Program-made: the position numbers and the translations under genes | In this document: one piece after another, positions 46,790-55,640 of the stretch | Layout of the letters: every line of letters starts with the position of its first letter | How positions within the stretch are numbered: the first letter of the stretch is position 1 | Notes under the pieces: model-generated | The model's input: only the letters and a program-made list of their open reading frames with translations | The model's database searches: none | What the model was told of the DNA's origin: nothing | NCBI RefSeq assembly: GCF_029360665.1 | Contig: NZ_JARDUB010000002.1 | Span: 248,001-312,000 of the forward strand | DNA: 64,000 bases | Source: Eudoraea chungangensis | GTDB taxonomy: Bacteria; Bacteroidota; Bacteroidia; Flavobacteriales; Flavobacteriaceae | Direction: 5' to 3'

Positions 46790-48130
46790 ATGAGAAGTAA
46801 GCTAACAATTTTGTTCTTTTTATTAGGGTTAGGAGTAATGTTTTCCCAAAAGAAACTTTGGACCCTAGAAGAATGTGTAAACTATGCTTTAGAAAATAAT
46901 ATTTCAATTGAACAGTTTAGGCTAGATTTGGAAGATGCTACCATAGATAAGTCGGATGCAATTGGGGATTTTTTACCTAACTTAAATGGGACCCTAAACG
47001 GGCAGAGTAATACCGGTCTTTCCTTTGACCCTACAAACAACCAACCCGTTAATACTACGCAAATTACTTCGTCTGGAAGCGTTACTTCCTCAGTAAACTT
47101 ATTTAATGGATTACGTAATATACATCGCTTAAATCGAGCTAAGTTAAATGCTATTGCAAATCAATATCGCTTGGATGATTTAGTGAATGATATTCGATTA
47201 AATGTGGCAATTGCCTATTTGAATATACTCTCGAATAAGGAAGCATATAACGTGGCTAAGGCACTTTATGCGGTTACGGAGCAAGATCTGATTAGAACGA
47301 AAGAATTAGTTGAATCAGGCGTTGTGGCGAAAGGAGATTTGTTGGACCTGGAGGCTACTGCCGCTACTCGAGAGCAACAAATAATCAATGCAGAAAACCA
47401 GGTTCTCATATCCAGAATTGGCTTAGCGCAATTACTTCAAATAACCGATTATGAAAATTTTGACATAGCCAATGAAGTCTATGAGGTGCCTTCTACGGAG
47501 ATAATGAGCAATAGTCCGAAGGTGATTTTTGACGAAGCATTGAGCTATAGATGGGATATAAAATTCAATGAGACAAATGTTGAGATAGCCAAGAAAGACT
47601 TGCAGATTGCCAAAGGAGCTGCATATCCTTCTTTGGATGCATTTATAAATTATAATACAAGGTATTCTGATCAATTTTTTGATCCAATAACAGGCGACGT
47701 AATTCCGTTTAAAGATCAGCTATGGATAAATGATGGTATCGCGTTTGGGGCTCAAATTTCTATTCCTGTATTCAATGGTTTCAGTACGAGAAATGGGATT
47801 AAAAGATCAAAAATTAATGTAAAGCGAGCGGAACTACAATTAGAACAAAATAAGCTCGATTTGGAGACTAATATTAACCAGGCTTATGTAGACGTGCTAA
47901 ATACCTCTAAAGCTTATGAAGCGGCATTAAAAACGAGGGAGGCTAGAAGCTTGGCATTGGACTATTCCAAAGAACGATTTGATGTTGGTATTATGAATTC
48001 ATTTGATTATAGTCAGGCGCAGGCCAGAGTTGATAATGCGGAAGCGGAAGTTATACGAACAAAGTTTGATTATATATTTAGAATTAAGGTGCTTGAGTTC
48101 TATTTTGGACTACCAATAGTGCTTAACTAA
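46790..48130 (+). CDS. TolC family outer membrane efflux protein
   Basis: Outer membrane factor of 446 aa with a signal peptide (L-T-I-L-F-F-L-L-G-L-G-V-M-F-S-Q) and two long alpha-helical repeats typical of TolC (L-E-E-C-V-N-Y-A-L-E-N-N at the N-terminus is the usual family opening). It completes a tripartite exporter with the adaptors and permeases upstream. The only outer membrane channel in the operon. Substrate unknown; related systems move macrolides, peptides or lipids. Confidence 0.93.
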   Translation: MRSKLTILFFLLGLGVMFSQKKLWTLEECVNYALENNISIEQFRLDLEDATIDKSDAIGDFLPNLNGTLNGQSNTGLSFDPTNNQPVNTTQITSSGSVTSSVNLFNGLRNIHRLNRAKLNAIANQYRLDDLVNDIRLNVAIAYLNILSNKEAYNVAKALYAVTEQDLIRTKELVESGVVAKGDLLDLEATAATREQQIINAENQVLISRIGLAQLLQITDYENFDIANEVYEVPSTEIMSNSPKVIFDEALSYRWDIKFNETNVEIAKKDLQIAKGAAYPSLDAFINYNTRYSDQFFDPITGDVIPFKDQLWINDGIAFGAQISIPVFNGFSTRNGIKRSKINVKRAELQLEQNKLDLETNINQAYVDVLNTSKAYEAALKTREARSLALDYSKERFDVGIMNSFDYSQAQARVDNAEAEVIRTKFDYIFRIKVLEFYFGLPIVLN

Positions 48131-48183
48131 GAGCTTTTATTTAAAATGATATCCTTTGCACAGAATTACTTCGTAGGTCTTTC

Positions 48184-48191
48184 TATCTTTG
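48184..48191 (+). promoter_or_regulatory. -7 box for tsaB
   Basis: TATCTTTG is an exact TAnnTTTG match ending 10 bases before the ATG at 48202, so the leader would be only a few bases long. No clear -33 box. Confidence 0.5.
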
Positions 48192-48201
48192 CATTTTTGT
48201 T

Positions 48202-48885
48202 ATGGCATTAATTTTAAACTTAGAAACCGCAACCACCAATTGCTCTGTTTCTCTGGCGAAAGACGGAGAAGTCATATCTATACGAGAGCACAATGAAATG
48301 GGATATTCTCATTCGGAGAATTTGCATGTTTTTATAGAAAAATGCCTAAAAGACTTAGAGTACTGCACCCAAGATTTGGATGCCGTAGCAGTAAGTAAAG
48401 GTCCGGGTTCTTATACGGGCTTACGAATTGGCGTTTCAGCAGCAAAAGGACTTTGCTTTGCGCTAGACATACCGCTAATAGCTATTTCAACTTTGGAGTC
48501 TATGGCATCCCAACTAAACATTGAAAACGGATTTATAATACCCTTGCTGGATGCAAGGCGATTGGAGGTTTATTCTGCCGTATATAACCGCGAGCTAAAA
48601 CAAGTAAGAGAAACAAAGGTAGAAGAGATTTCAGAAGCTTCTTTTAAAGCCTATTCCCTTAATGAAAAGGTATTCTTAGTAGGAAATGGAGCCACTAAAT
48701 GTAAACCCATACTCAAAAATTCAAACTTTAGTTTTGTGGAAGACATAGTTCCATCGTCCAAAGAATTGGCTAAACTATCTTTCAAAGCATTTAAGGCACA
48801 GAATTTTGAAAACAATGCCTATTTTGAACCGGATTATTTAAAGAAGTTTGTGGCTCAAAAACCAAAAAAGTCGATCATTAATTAA
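48202..48885 (+). CDS. tsaB: tRNA threonylcarbamoyladenosine biosynthesis protein TsaB
   Basis: Partner of TsaD in making t6A at position 37 of ANN-decoding tRNAs; itself an inactive ASKHA-fold scaffold. 227 aa with the opening M-A-L-I-L-N-L-E-T-A-T-T and the G-P-G-S-Y-T-G-L-R-I-G motif near residue 70. Its stop lies inside an 8-base palindrome shared with the stop of the convergent gene. Confidence 0.95.
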   Translation: MALILNLETATTNCSVSLAKDGEVISIREHNEMGYSHSENLHVFIEKCLKDLEYCTQDLDAVAVSKGPGSYTGLRIGVSAAKGLCFALDIPLIAISTLESMASQLNIENGFIIPLLDARRLEVYSAVYNRELKQVRETKVEEISEASFKAYSLNEKVFLVGNGATKCKPILKNSNFSFVEDIVPSSKELAKLSFKAFKAQNFENNAYFEPDYLKKFVAQKPKKSIIN

Positions 48886-49543
48886 CAGCCAAGTCGTTGT
48901 AATACGCAATGACTTGCAGGGCATCACTTTCTTTGCGAAGTTTAAGATCATTCTCTTTTATAAAAGTTTTTAATTCGTCATGTCGATCTCGTAAGACATA
49001 AAGGATGTCTTTCTTACCCAGGTCAATCTTCTCCAATGAATTATCTCCTTTTTTTAGATAGTAATTGAAGTCGTTTAAATACTGAGCTGGATCAATATCG
49101 TCATATCCATGTTCAATATTTTCTGCAGGAATCAATTTCTTTCTGGGCTGTAAATAAAGCACAACTTCTCCTTCGTTTAGAGGGTTAAAATACCCCTTGG
49201 CTTTCTTTCCTTTATATCTATAAGGGTAGACCTTGTATGTTTTGCCGTCAAGTTCTACCACAATATTCTCTTTCTTAAGAAGTTTCAAAGGCTTATCCTG
49301 CTTGCTTAAGAATTCCATTTCATCGGAGAAGGCATTATAGCGCATTAACCTCTTTGTCTCAGAATTATTGCTGATAATGGTTGTTCCCGTTTTGTACATA
49401 TCATCCAGATAGGGCGATCCAACGGTTGGAGCGTCATAATAAACCAATTCCATTTGGCCATGAGTCATGGTAAAGGAATTTCCATTGTATTGTGCGGTAA
49501 CCCCAATAAAGGAGAAAAGAAAAAGATATGTTAAAAGTCTCAT
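48878..49543 (-). CDS. Secreted protein of unknown function
   Basis: A 221-aa exported protein: signal peptide L-L-T-Y-L-F-L-F-S-F-I-G-V-T-A-Q, then a mature part rich in Lys and Tyr (V-E-L-D-G-K-T-Y-K-V-Y-P-Y-R-Y-K). No motif that I recognise; seems to be a lineage-specific family. Codon use and composition are like the neighbours. The gene overlaps the end of tsaB by 8 bases and lies 50 bases downstream of the mscS-type gene, although it has its own promoter-like box. Confidence 0.75.
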   Translation of the reverse strand: MRLLTYLFLFSFIGVTAQYNGNSFTMTHGQMELVYYDAPTVGSPYLDDMYKTGTTIISNNSETKRLMRYNAFSDEMEFLSKQDKPLKLLKKENIVVELDGKTYKVYPYRYKGKKAKGYFNPLNEGEVVLYLQPRKKLIPAENIEHGYDDIDPAQYLNDFNYYLKKGDNSLEKIDLGKKDILYVLRDRHDELKTFIKENDLKLRKESDALQVIAYYNDLAVN

Positions 49544-49557
49544 AATGTTTTATTTAG

Positions 49558-49565
49558 CAAATTTA
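49558..49565 (-). promoter_or_regulatory. -7 box for the unknown secreted protein
   Basis: On the minus strand TAAATTTG (49565-49558) fits TAnnTTTG. A TTG lies at 49593-49591, but the spacing of 25 is long. Leader of only ~9 bases to the ATG at 49543. Confidence 0.4.
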
Positions 49566-49593
49566 ATTTACGAAAAATAAAAGTAATATGCAA

Positions 49594-50415
49594 CTAATTT
49601 TCCTGATGGATTACTCTTTGAGGGAAGGGAATTTCTATTCCTTCTTCATCGAATTTATACTTTAATTCTTCCATAACATGAAAATGAGCTCCCCAAAATT
49701 CTTCATTTTTTGCCCAAAACCTAAGGGTAAGATTTACAGAGCTGTCTGCCAATTCGCCCAAGTAAACTTCCGGTGCAGGATCCTTTAGGATTGTATCTTT
49801 ATCCCGGCATATCTGAAGAAGAATTTCTTTTGCCTTCTTAATATTGGATCCGTAACCAATGCCGATATCAATTTTATCTCTTCGTGTTTTTTCGGCATTG
49901 TAGTTTATAATATTATTGTTGGATAATTGACCGTTGGGAATTATTGCCAATTGATTTCCAAAGGTGTTGATTTTGGTGGTAAAAATGGATATTTCTTTTA
50001 CAGTTCCATCCACTCCCTGTGCCGAAATAAAATCACCAACTTTAAAAGGTTTGAACAGCAGAATTAGGACGCCACCAGCAAAATTAGCAAGGGAACCTTG
50101 TAATGCCAGCCCGATTGCAAGTCCCGCAGAACCCAAAACAGCTATTAAGGAGGTAGATTCTACTCCTAATTGCGTAATAACCAAAACAAAGAGTACAGCT
50201 TTTAGTGCGATGCTGATAAGCTGGGCAAGAAAAGATTCTAAACTCGGATCAAAATCTTTTTTGTCAAAAAATTTCTTAACTAACTTATTGATTAGCTTAA
50301 TTAGCCATAAGCCAGCCACAAGAATTACTAAAGCCAGGACAAGGTTAGGTAAGATTTCAAAAAACCAGGCTACTGCCTTGTCTATATATACCTGATAATT
50401 TTCTACTTTCTCCAT
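49594..50415 (-). CDS. MscS-type small-conductance mechanosensitive channel
   Basis: Inner membrane channel that opens under membrane tension and protects against hypo-osmotic shock. 273 aa, near E. coli MscS size. Three N-terminal helices, the pore helix with repeated Gly/Ala (G-S-A-G-L-A-I-G-L-A-L-Q-G-S-L-A-N-F-A-G-G), then the beta domain (F-K-V-G-D-F-I-S) and C-terminal alpha/beta part ending at residue 273. Confidence 0.93.
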   Translation of the reverse strand: MEKVENYQVYIDKAVAWFFEILPNLVLALVILVAGLWLIKLINKLVKKFFDKKDFDPSLESFLAQLISIALKAVLFVLVITQLGVESTSLIAVLGSAGLAIGLALQGSLANFAGGVLILLFKPFKVGDFISAQGVDGTVKEISIFTTKINTFGNQLAIIPNGQLSNNNIINYNAEKTRRDKIDIGIGYGSNIKKAKEILLQICRDKDTILKDPAPEVYLGELADSSVNLTLRFWAKNEEFWGAHFHVMEELKYKFDEEGIEIPFPQRVIHQEN

Positions 50416-50488
50416 AATTAAATTTTTAGCAAACTAAACAAAGGCTCTTCTAAAATCCAAATAATAGGCATTAAATACCTAATATATT

Positions 50489-52522
50489 TTACAGCATCTT
50501 TCTTAGAATTACTTCTGCCTCTTCGGTAGGTAATTGGCAGGTTCCAAATTCACAGAGATAGAGAAGCGTCTTGTCTTTAACTGCTCTGTTTTGAAGGATG
50601 TCTATTGTGCTTTCTTTAGCTGTAGCAGCAAACACACAATTTGGAAGGTATTTTTCTTGAATTTTCCTGATTTGCTCCCTATAGTCTGGGCCTACGATTG
50701 CTAATTCATAAAAAGGCTTCTCATGAAACAAAATCTGATGTGCCCAATTGGCATAATTTGAAATGTTCTTAGTCATCGCTGACGCGATGTTGCGAAGCAT
50801 TTTTTTGGAAAGTTCGCGAAATATATCCTTTGGATAATATTTAGAAAGTTTAAAAAGATTGTTCGCCATTATGGAATTAGATGAAGAAATCACATTGTCA
50901 GTTAGTTCCTTAGTGCGTCTAATAAGCAACGTATCCCTGTCTGAAGTGAAAAAGAATAATTCGCTCCCAGAGTCATGAAAGTGCTTTAGGCAATAGATGG
51001 TGAGTTTTTTGGCCTTTACTAGCCAAGCTTCCTCCAGACTTGTTTCATAAAGCCCTAAGAAACCATCAATTACTGAAGCATAGTCTTCAAGAAAGCCATT
51101 AATACTACTTTGACCATTTTTATGACTGTGATACATACTCCCATCTTCCTTAATAAAATGCTTGTCTATAAATTTTGCGTTTCCAATGGCTAAGCTTAGA
51201 TATTCTTTATGCCCGAGATATCGATATGCATCTGTCAAAGCTCTGAGCATTAAACCATTCCATGAGCAAAGAATTTTATCGTCTAGGCGCGGGGCATTTC
51301 TAGAACTCCTTAATTCTAGCAGGTCCTTTTTGCAAGAAGTCAATACCGTCTTTAAATCAGAAATTGAAATATTGTTTTCAACGGCTATTTTTTTAAGTGG
51401 TTTATCTCGAATCAGAACGTAATTGTTATCTTCCCATAAGCCAAAATCATTGATGTTGTAAACCTTTTCGAAAAGAGTAAAGCGCTCCCCCAATTGTTCT
51501 GTCAGTTCCTTTCTAGTCCAAACATAATAAGCCCCTTCTTCTAGTTCGTTTTTTTTATTTAAGCTGTCTGCATCGAGCGAAGAGTAAAAAGAAAAATCTG
51601 GCGACATTAAATCCTTGGTGACGAAATTAATAGTCTCTTCCACAACTTCTTTGTAGTGTGTTTTTTTACTTATTCCGAATGCTTTAGAATAAACACTGAT
51701 AAGTTGCGCATTGTCATAAAGCATTTTCTCAAAATGAGGTACATGCCATTTATCATCTACCGAATATCTTGAAAACCCACCTGCTAAATGATCATAAACC
51801 CCACCATACGCTATTTTCGTCAGACTCAAATGAACAAAATTCAAGATAGTATTATCTTGCATAGAGACCCCGTAATGCAATAAAAAATCTAAATTAGTGG
51901 GCATCATAAATTTGGGAGCTCTTTTGTAGCCTCCGTATTCCAAATCAAAAAAAGTGTACCATTCAGAGACCATTTCCCTGAGGATATTTAAGGATGGCGT
52001 ATCTCCTTCTTCACTGGGTTCAATTAAGTTGATGCTGTTTATTCCCTCTGCCAGATTATTTGCATAAGTTCTGACTTTTGAAGGATCCTTCAGGTATAGC
52101 GTATTTAGATCGGTCAAAACCTGCATCCAATCATCCTTTTTCAAATAGGTAGTGCCCCAAAAAGGCTCTCCGCTGGGTAAGGCAACTATATTTAGCGGCC
52201 AACCACCCCGACCGGTCATCATTTGAAGGGCATCCATATAGATTTGATCAATATCCGGGCGCTCTTCTCTATCGACCTTTATATTGATAAAGTGCTTATT
52301 CATTATTTTTGCTACCTCCGGATTCTCAAAAGATTCCTTTTCCATCACATGACACCAATGACAAGCAGCGTACCCTATACTAATCAGTAAAGGCTTATTC
52401 TCTTTTTTTGCCTTTGCTAAAACATCATCCGACCATGCCACCCAGTTTACGGGATTATGAGCATGTTGTAGCAAATAGGGACTTGATTCTTTGATTAATG
52501 CATTTGTATGGTTATAATTCAT
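50489..52522 (-). CDS. DUF255 thioredoxin domain protein (YyaL/SPATA20 family)
   Basis: Cytoplasmic protein of 677 aa. Residues ~5-165 form the DUF255 thioredoxin-like domain with N-P-V-N-W near 25 and the C-H-W-C motif at 54-57. The rest is an (alpha/alpha)6 toroid resembling N-acyl-glucosamine epimerases and glycoside hydrolases ([18 protein letters not shown]). The enzymatic role of the family is unsettled. Start set at ATG 52522; the frame is open a further six codons to a TTG. The stop lies 73 bases before the mscS-type gene, so they may share a transcript. Confidence 0.9.
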   Translation of the reverse strand: MNYNHTNALIKESSPYLLQHAHNPVNWVAWSDDVLAKAKKENKPLLISIGYAACHWCHVMEKESFENPEVAKIMNKHFINIKVDREERPDIDQIYMDALQMMTGRGGWPLNIVALPSGEPFWGTTYLKKDDWMQVLTDLNTLYLKDPSKVRTYANNLAEGINSINLIEPSEEGDTPSLNILREMVSEWYTFFDLEYGGYKRAPKFMMPTNLDFLLHYGVSMQDNTILNFVHLSLTKIAYGGVYDHLAGGFSRYSVDDKWHVPHFEKMLYDNAQLISVYSKAFGISKKTHYKEVVEETINFVTKDLMSPDFSFYSSLDADSLNKKNELEEGAYYVWTRKELTEQLGERFTLFEKVYNINDFGLWEDNNYVLIRDKPLKKIAVENNISISDLKTVLTSCKKDLLELRSSRNAPRLDDKILCSWNGLMLRALTDAYRYLGHKEYLSLAIGNAKFIDKHFIKEDGSMYHSHKNGQSSINGFLEDYASVIDGFLGLYETSLEEAWLVKAKKLTIYCLKHFHDSGSELFFFTSDRDTLLIRRTKELTDNVISSSNSIMANNLFKLSKYYPKDIFRELSKKMLRNIASAMTKNISNYANWAHQILFHEKPFYELAIVGPDYREQIRKIQEKYLPNCVFAATAKESTIDILQNRAVKDKTLLYLCEFGTCQLPTEEAEVILRKML

Positions 52523-52619
52523 TGTCCTGGAAGCGTTCAAATAGATTATTTAATAAAGAAGGCAATAGGGTCGTCATAAAAGAAAAAAACACCAACTGGC
52601 GTTTTTCGAAAGACAAAGT

Positions 52620-52820
52620 TTAATTAACTTCAAAGGTGATTTTTACATTAACTCTATATTCGTCAATTTCACCATCTTTGACCGTAGCACTTTGTTCGTT
52701 AAGGTAAACCGAACGGATATTGTTTACCGATTTAGCAGCCTGGGTTACTGCCTTTTCCGTGGCATCTTCCCAACTTTCCTTAGAATTTGCCAATACTTCA
52801 ATAACTTTTAGAACAGACAT
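52620..52820 (-). CDS. Dodecin family protein
   Basis: Small (66 aa) protein of the dodecin family, which assembles into a 12-mer that stores flavins. The pattern V-L-K-V-I-E-V-L...S-W-E-D-A...V-N-N-I-R-S-V-Y-L and the final strand Y-R-V-N-V-K-I-T-F-E-V fit the family. Aligned with classical dodecins, the flavin-stacking Trp falls at Ser37 here (Tyr39 is near), so flavin binding may differ. Monocistronic appearance between two larger minus-strand genes. Confidence 0.9.
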   Translation of the reverse strand: MSVLKVIEVLANSKESWEDATEKAVTQAAKSVNNIRSVYLNEQSATVKDGEIDEYRVNVKITFEVN

Positions 52821-52888
52821 AATTTAGATTTTATGATGATTCTTTAAATTACGAAAATCCAGCGAAACAGAGGAAGTATAAACCTAAT

Positions 52889-53791
52889 TTAACCATTAAG
52901 GGCAATCACCTCTTCTACCTTGTCTCCCAGCATGTTCTTAAGCATGGTTTCAATGCCATTTTTCAGGGTATATGTAGATGACGGACAGCCACTACAGGCG
53001 CCTTGAAGGATTACATTTACCGTTTTACTTTCTTCTTCGTACGACTGAAACAAAATATTTCCCCCGTCACTTGCCACAGCTGGTTTCACATGCTCTTCGA
53101 GTATAGAGATTATTTCTTTGGAAGTACTGTCTAAAGATGCGTTATCCTGTGTAATAGAATCTTTTTCGGCAGTGGCTTTTATTGCTAAACTAGTATCTAC
53201 TACTTCATTTCCATCGGCTATAAAATTCCGAATTAGTTCTCTTATTTCTATGGTAATTTCATCCCAGTTACTTGCGTCGTATTTTGTTACCGACACATAG
53301 TTTTCATCCATAAAGACCTCCTTAACATAGGGTAAATGGAATAATCTTTTTGCAAGCTCAGAACCTTGTGCCTCATCTAAGTTTTTAAATTCAAATAAAC
53401 TTGGAACAATCTTTTTGTTTGCAACAAACTTCATTACTGCCGGATTGGGAGTAACCTCGGCATACATGGTAATGGCTACTTTCTTTGGATTTTCTTCTTC
53501 AAGCAATATAGGTTCGCCCGCATTGAGATATTCTACTAGCTGCTGTGCAACCTCATCCTTTACGGAAGACCATTCTACAATATCATAGCGTTCTAGGGCG
53601 ATGAAATTCCCAGAAATATAGACTGTTTTTATAAAAGGAAGATAAAAAAGTTGCTGCGCCAAAGGGGAATTCTTGGCCTCGTCAATATTTTTAAATTCAT
53701 AACTTCCGCCCTTGGTTAAAAAATGATTCGCTTCAAATTTTAGTATAGTCGGATTGTTTGTCTCTATAAGGGTTATATTAAATTCTTTCAT
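52889..53791 (-). CDS. NifU-family Fe-S scaffold with duplicated Nfu N-terminal domain
   Basis: Iron-sulfur scaffold or carrier of 300 aa. Two tandem Nfu N-terminal-type domains (each with T-x-N-P-x-x-x-K-F, a F-E/K-F-K-N-(I/L)-D-E-A motif and L-P-(F/Y)-(I/V)-K near the end; about 1-90 and 105-190), an acidic linker, then the C-terminal NifU domain with G-A-C-S-G-C-P-S-S near 263, whose CxxC binds the cluster. Start set at ATG 53791; a longer TTG frame runs six codons further and overlaps the promoter box. Confidence 0.92.
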   Translation of the reverse strand: MKEFNITLIETNNPTILKFEANHFLTKGGSYEFKNIDEAKNSPLAQQLFYLPFIKTVYISGNFIALERYDIVEWSSVKDEVAQQLVEYLNAGEPILLEEENPKKVAITMYAEVTPNPAVMKFVANKKIVPSLFEFKNLDEAQGSELAKRLFHLPYVKEVFMDENYVSVTKYDASNWDEITIEIRELIRNFIADGNEVVDTSLAIKATAEKDSITQDNASLDSTSKEIISILEEHVKPAVASDGGNILFQSYEEESKTVNVILQGACSGCPSSTYTLKNGIETMLKNMLGDKVEEVIALNG

Positions 53792-53806
53792 CGTATTACT
53801 TTTTGA

Positions 53807-53814
53807 CAAAAATA
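53807..53814 (-). promoter_or_regulatory. -7 box for the NifU-family gene
   Basis: On the minus strand TATTTTTG (53814-53807) fits TAnnTTTG, 15 bases before the ATG. It is divergent from the promoter of the PorP/SprF gene. Confidence 0.45.
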
Positions 53815-53849
53815 CAACCTATTTCACTTTTTAGAACTATATAATAATG

Positions 53850-53879
53850 TTGTATTATAGCCGTTATACTTTATATTTG
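53850..53879 (+). promoter_or_regulatory. Promoter of the orphan PorP/SprF gene, TTG-N19-TATATTTG
   Basis: TTG (53850-53852), 19 bases, TATATTTG (53872-53879). Predicted leader ~28 bases to the ATG at 53913. Confidence 0.65.
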
Positions 53880-53912
53880 AACGAAACTTCAATAAACACG
53901 CCCTATTCTTAG

Positions 53913-54908
53913 ATGAAAAAATTGCTGTTCATTTTTTTTACTACTGTGGTTTGCTCTACATCTGCATATGCACAGGAAGGTATTCCAGTTTATTTTGACT
54001 ATCTGGCCGATAATTATTATCTGGTTTATCCGTCCATGGCCGGAGTTGGGCAAGGCGGTAAAATAAGACTCACCGCCAGGGAGCAATGGTTCGATGTAGA
54101 TGAGGCTCCCAGTCTACAGACCTTAAGTGCTAATTTTAGGGTTTCAGAAACAAATAGCGGTTTGGGTCTCATTATTTTTAATGATGCCAATGGCTATCAT
54201 TCTCAGACAGGTGCGAAGGCAACTTATGCACACCATTTACAGTTTGGAGAAGACATTCGTATCTTAAATCAGTTGTCTTTTGGACTAAGTGTTGGTTTTA
54301 TTCAAAGTAATTTAGACGAAACAGAATTTAGATCGGTTATCCCTGATCCTATTATAACAGGTGGAAATAATAGTGTTGGCTATTTTAATATGGATTTGGG
54401 GATGAGTTATAATTATATGGAGTTTTACGCCCACGTGGCGGCATTAAATATATTAGGAACAGGACGCGATTTATATACTGCAATTGAATTTGATAATCTA
54501 AGACGCTATCTTTTTTCTGTAGGATACGTTTTTGGTAAGAGCTTATGGCGGGTAGAACCTTCCATACTCTTTCAATTAACCGAGTTTACCGAAGAGAAAA
54601 CAGTAGATATAAATGCTAAGGTTTACAGGGATCTTAGTTTTGGTACAATCTGGGGCGGACTTTCCTATCGGAGAAGTTTTGACGGAGCTCAGTTTCAGGT
54701 AGATGGAACTTTTGGAGAACAAAGGCTTCAATTGTTTACCCCTATAGTGGGAATTAATTACAACCGTTTTATGTTTTCTTACAATTATTCTTACCAGTCT
54801 GGTGACATTAGACTTGACAATGGAGGCTTTCATCAAATTACCTTGGGCTACGACTTTGGCCCTCGAAGAGAAAATCGCTTCGATTGTTTTTGCCCGGCAG
54901 CAAACTAA
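53913..54908 (+). CDS. PorP/SprF family T9SS membrane protein (orphan)
   Basis: Outer membrane beta-barrel of 331 aa, PorP/SprF family, needed in related species for secretion of particular T9SS cargo. Signal peptide K-L-L-F-I-F-F-T-T-V-V...A-Y-A-Q, opening Y-L-V-Y-P-S-M-A-G (family hallmark: N-P-A-x-A-G-like turn) and alternating hydrophobic strands through the C-terminus. Unlike most family members it has no adjacent large CTD cargo; the neighbours are a carbonic anhydrase and fabD. The last residues D-C-F-C-P-A-A-N include a Cys pair of unknown meaning. Confidence 0.87.
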   Translation: MKKLLFIFFTTVVCSTSAYAQEGIPVYFDYLADNYYLVYPSMAGVGQGGKIRLTAREQWFDVDEAPSLQTLSANFRVSETNSGLGLIIFNDANGYHSQTGAKATYAHHLQFGEDIRILNQLSFGLSVGFIQSNLDETEFRSVIPDPIITGGNNSVGYFNMDLGMSYNYMEFYAHVAALNILGTGRDLYTAIEFDNLRRYLFSVGYVFGKSLWRVEPSILFQLTEFTEEKTVDINAKVYRDLSFGTIWGGLSYRRSFDGAQFQVDGTFGEQRLQLFTPIVGINYNRFMFSYNYSYQSGDIRLDNGGFHQITLGYDFGPRRENRFDCFCPAAN

Positions 54909-55074
54909 GACATAGAATACCGCTTGTTTTCTTCTGTACTATTCTCAACTCAAGATTAGATATATTCCGTTTGCTATCTTTTTACAAAACTGTATTTTTA
55001 AGGATTAATTAGAGGGTCTGTATAAGGCAGTATTGTCCTAACTTTCCATTATTAATTTACCTTATCATACAATT

Positions 55075-55593
55075 ATGCTCATTAAAACAGTAAATGGAAA
55101 GACCCCTGTGATGGGGAAAGATTGCTTTATTGCAGAAAATGCTACCCTTGTTGGTGACGTTCAAATGGGAGACCAGTGCAGTGTCTGGTTTAGTGCAGTT
55201 ATTCGTGGCGATGTTAACTTTATCAAAATGGGAAATAAGGTGAATGTTCAGGATGGGGTTGTTATTCATGGCACCTACCAAAAATCTTCCACAACCATAG
55301 GAAATAATGTCTCTATAGGTCACAATGCCCTAGTACACGGATGTGAAATCCGTGATAATGTATTGGTTGGAATGGGTAGCATAATTATGGATGGATGTGT
55401 TGTAGGAAGCAATTCCATAGTAGCCGCTGGGGCGGTTTTGCCTGCCGGTACCCATGTGCCAGAGGGATCTATTTTCGCAGGGGTGCCAGCAAAGAAAATA
55501 AAGGATATTAGTCCGGAACTCAGTAAAGGCGAAATAGATCGAATTGCAAATAGTTATGTGAAATACGCAAGTTGGTTTCAAGAGAAAGATTAA
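55075..55593 (+). CDS. Gamma-class carbonic anhydrase family protein
   Basis: Left-handed parallel beta-helix (hexapeptide repeat) protein of 172 aa. The metal-ligand pattern H-G-T plus I-G-H-N-A-L-V-H-G, with Q-D-G before, fits the zinc/iron site of the gamma-carbonic anhydrases (YrdA/PaaY type). Real activity in this subfamily is variable. The 166-base upstream gap holds no clear promoter or hairpin that I could find. Confidence 0.92.
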   Translation: MLIKTVNGKTPVMGKDCFIAENATLVGDVQMGDQCSVWFSAVIRGDVNFIKMGNKVNVQDGVVIHGTYQKSSTTIGNNVSIGHNALVHGCEIRDNVLVGMGSIIMDGCVVGSNSIVAAGAVLPAGTHVPEGSIFAGVPAKKIKDISPELSKGEIDRIANSYVKYASWFQEKD

Positions 55594-55611
55594 AAGGCTA
55601 GAAATTATATG

Positions 55612-55619
55612 TATGTTTG
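55612..55619 (+). promoter_or_regulatory. Candidate -7 box for fabD
   Basis: TATGTTTG matches TAnnTTTG and ends 21 bases before the ATG at 55641. No TTG was found at the -33 position. Confidence 0.4.
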
Positions 55620-55640
55620 ACAAAATTTTAAAGTGAGAAT

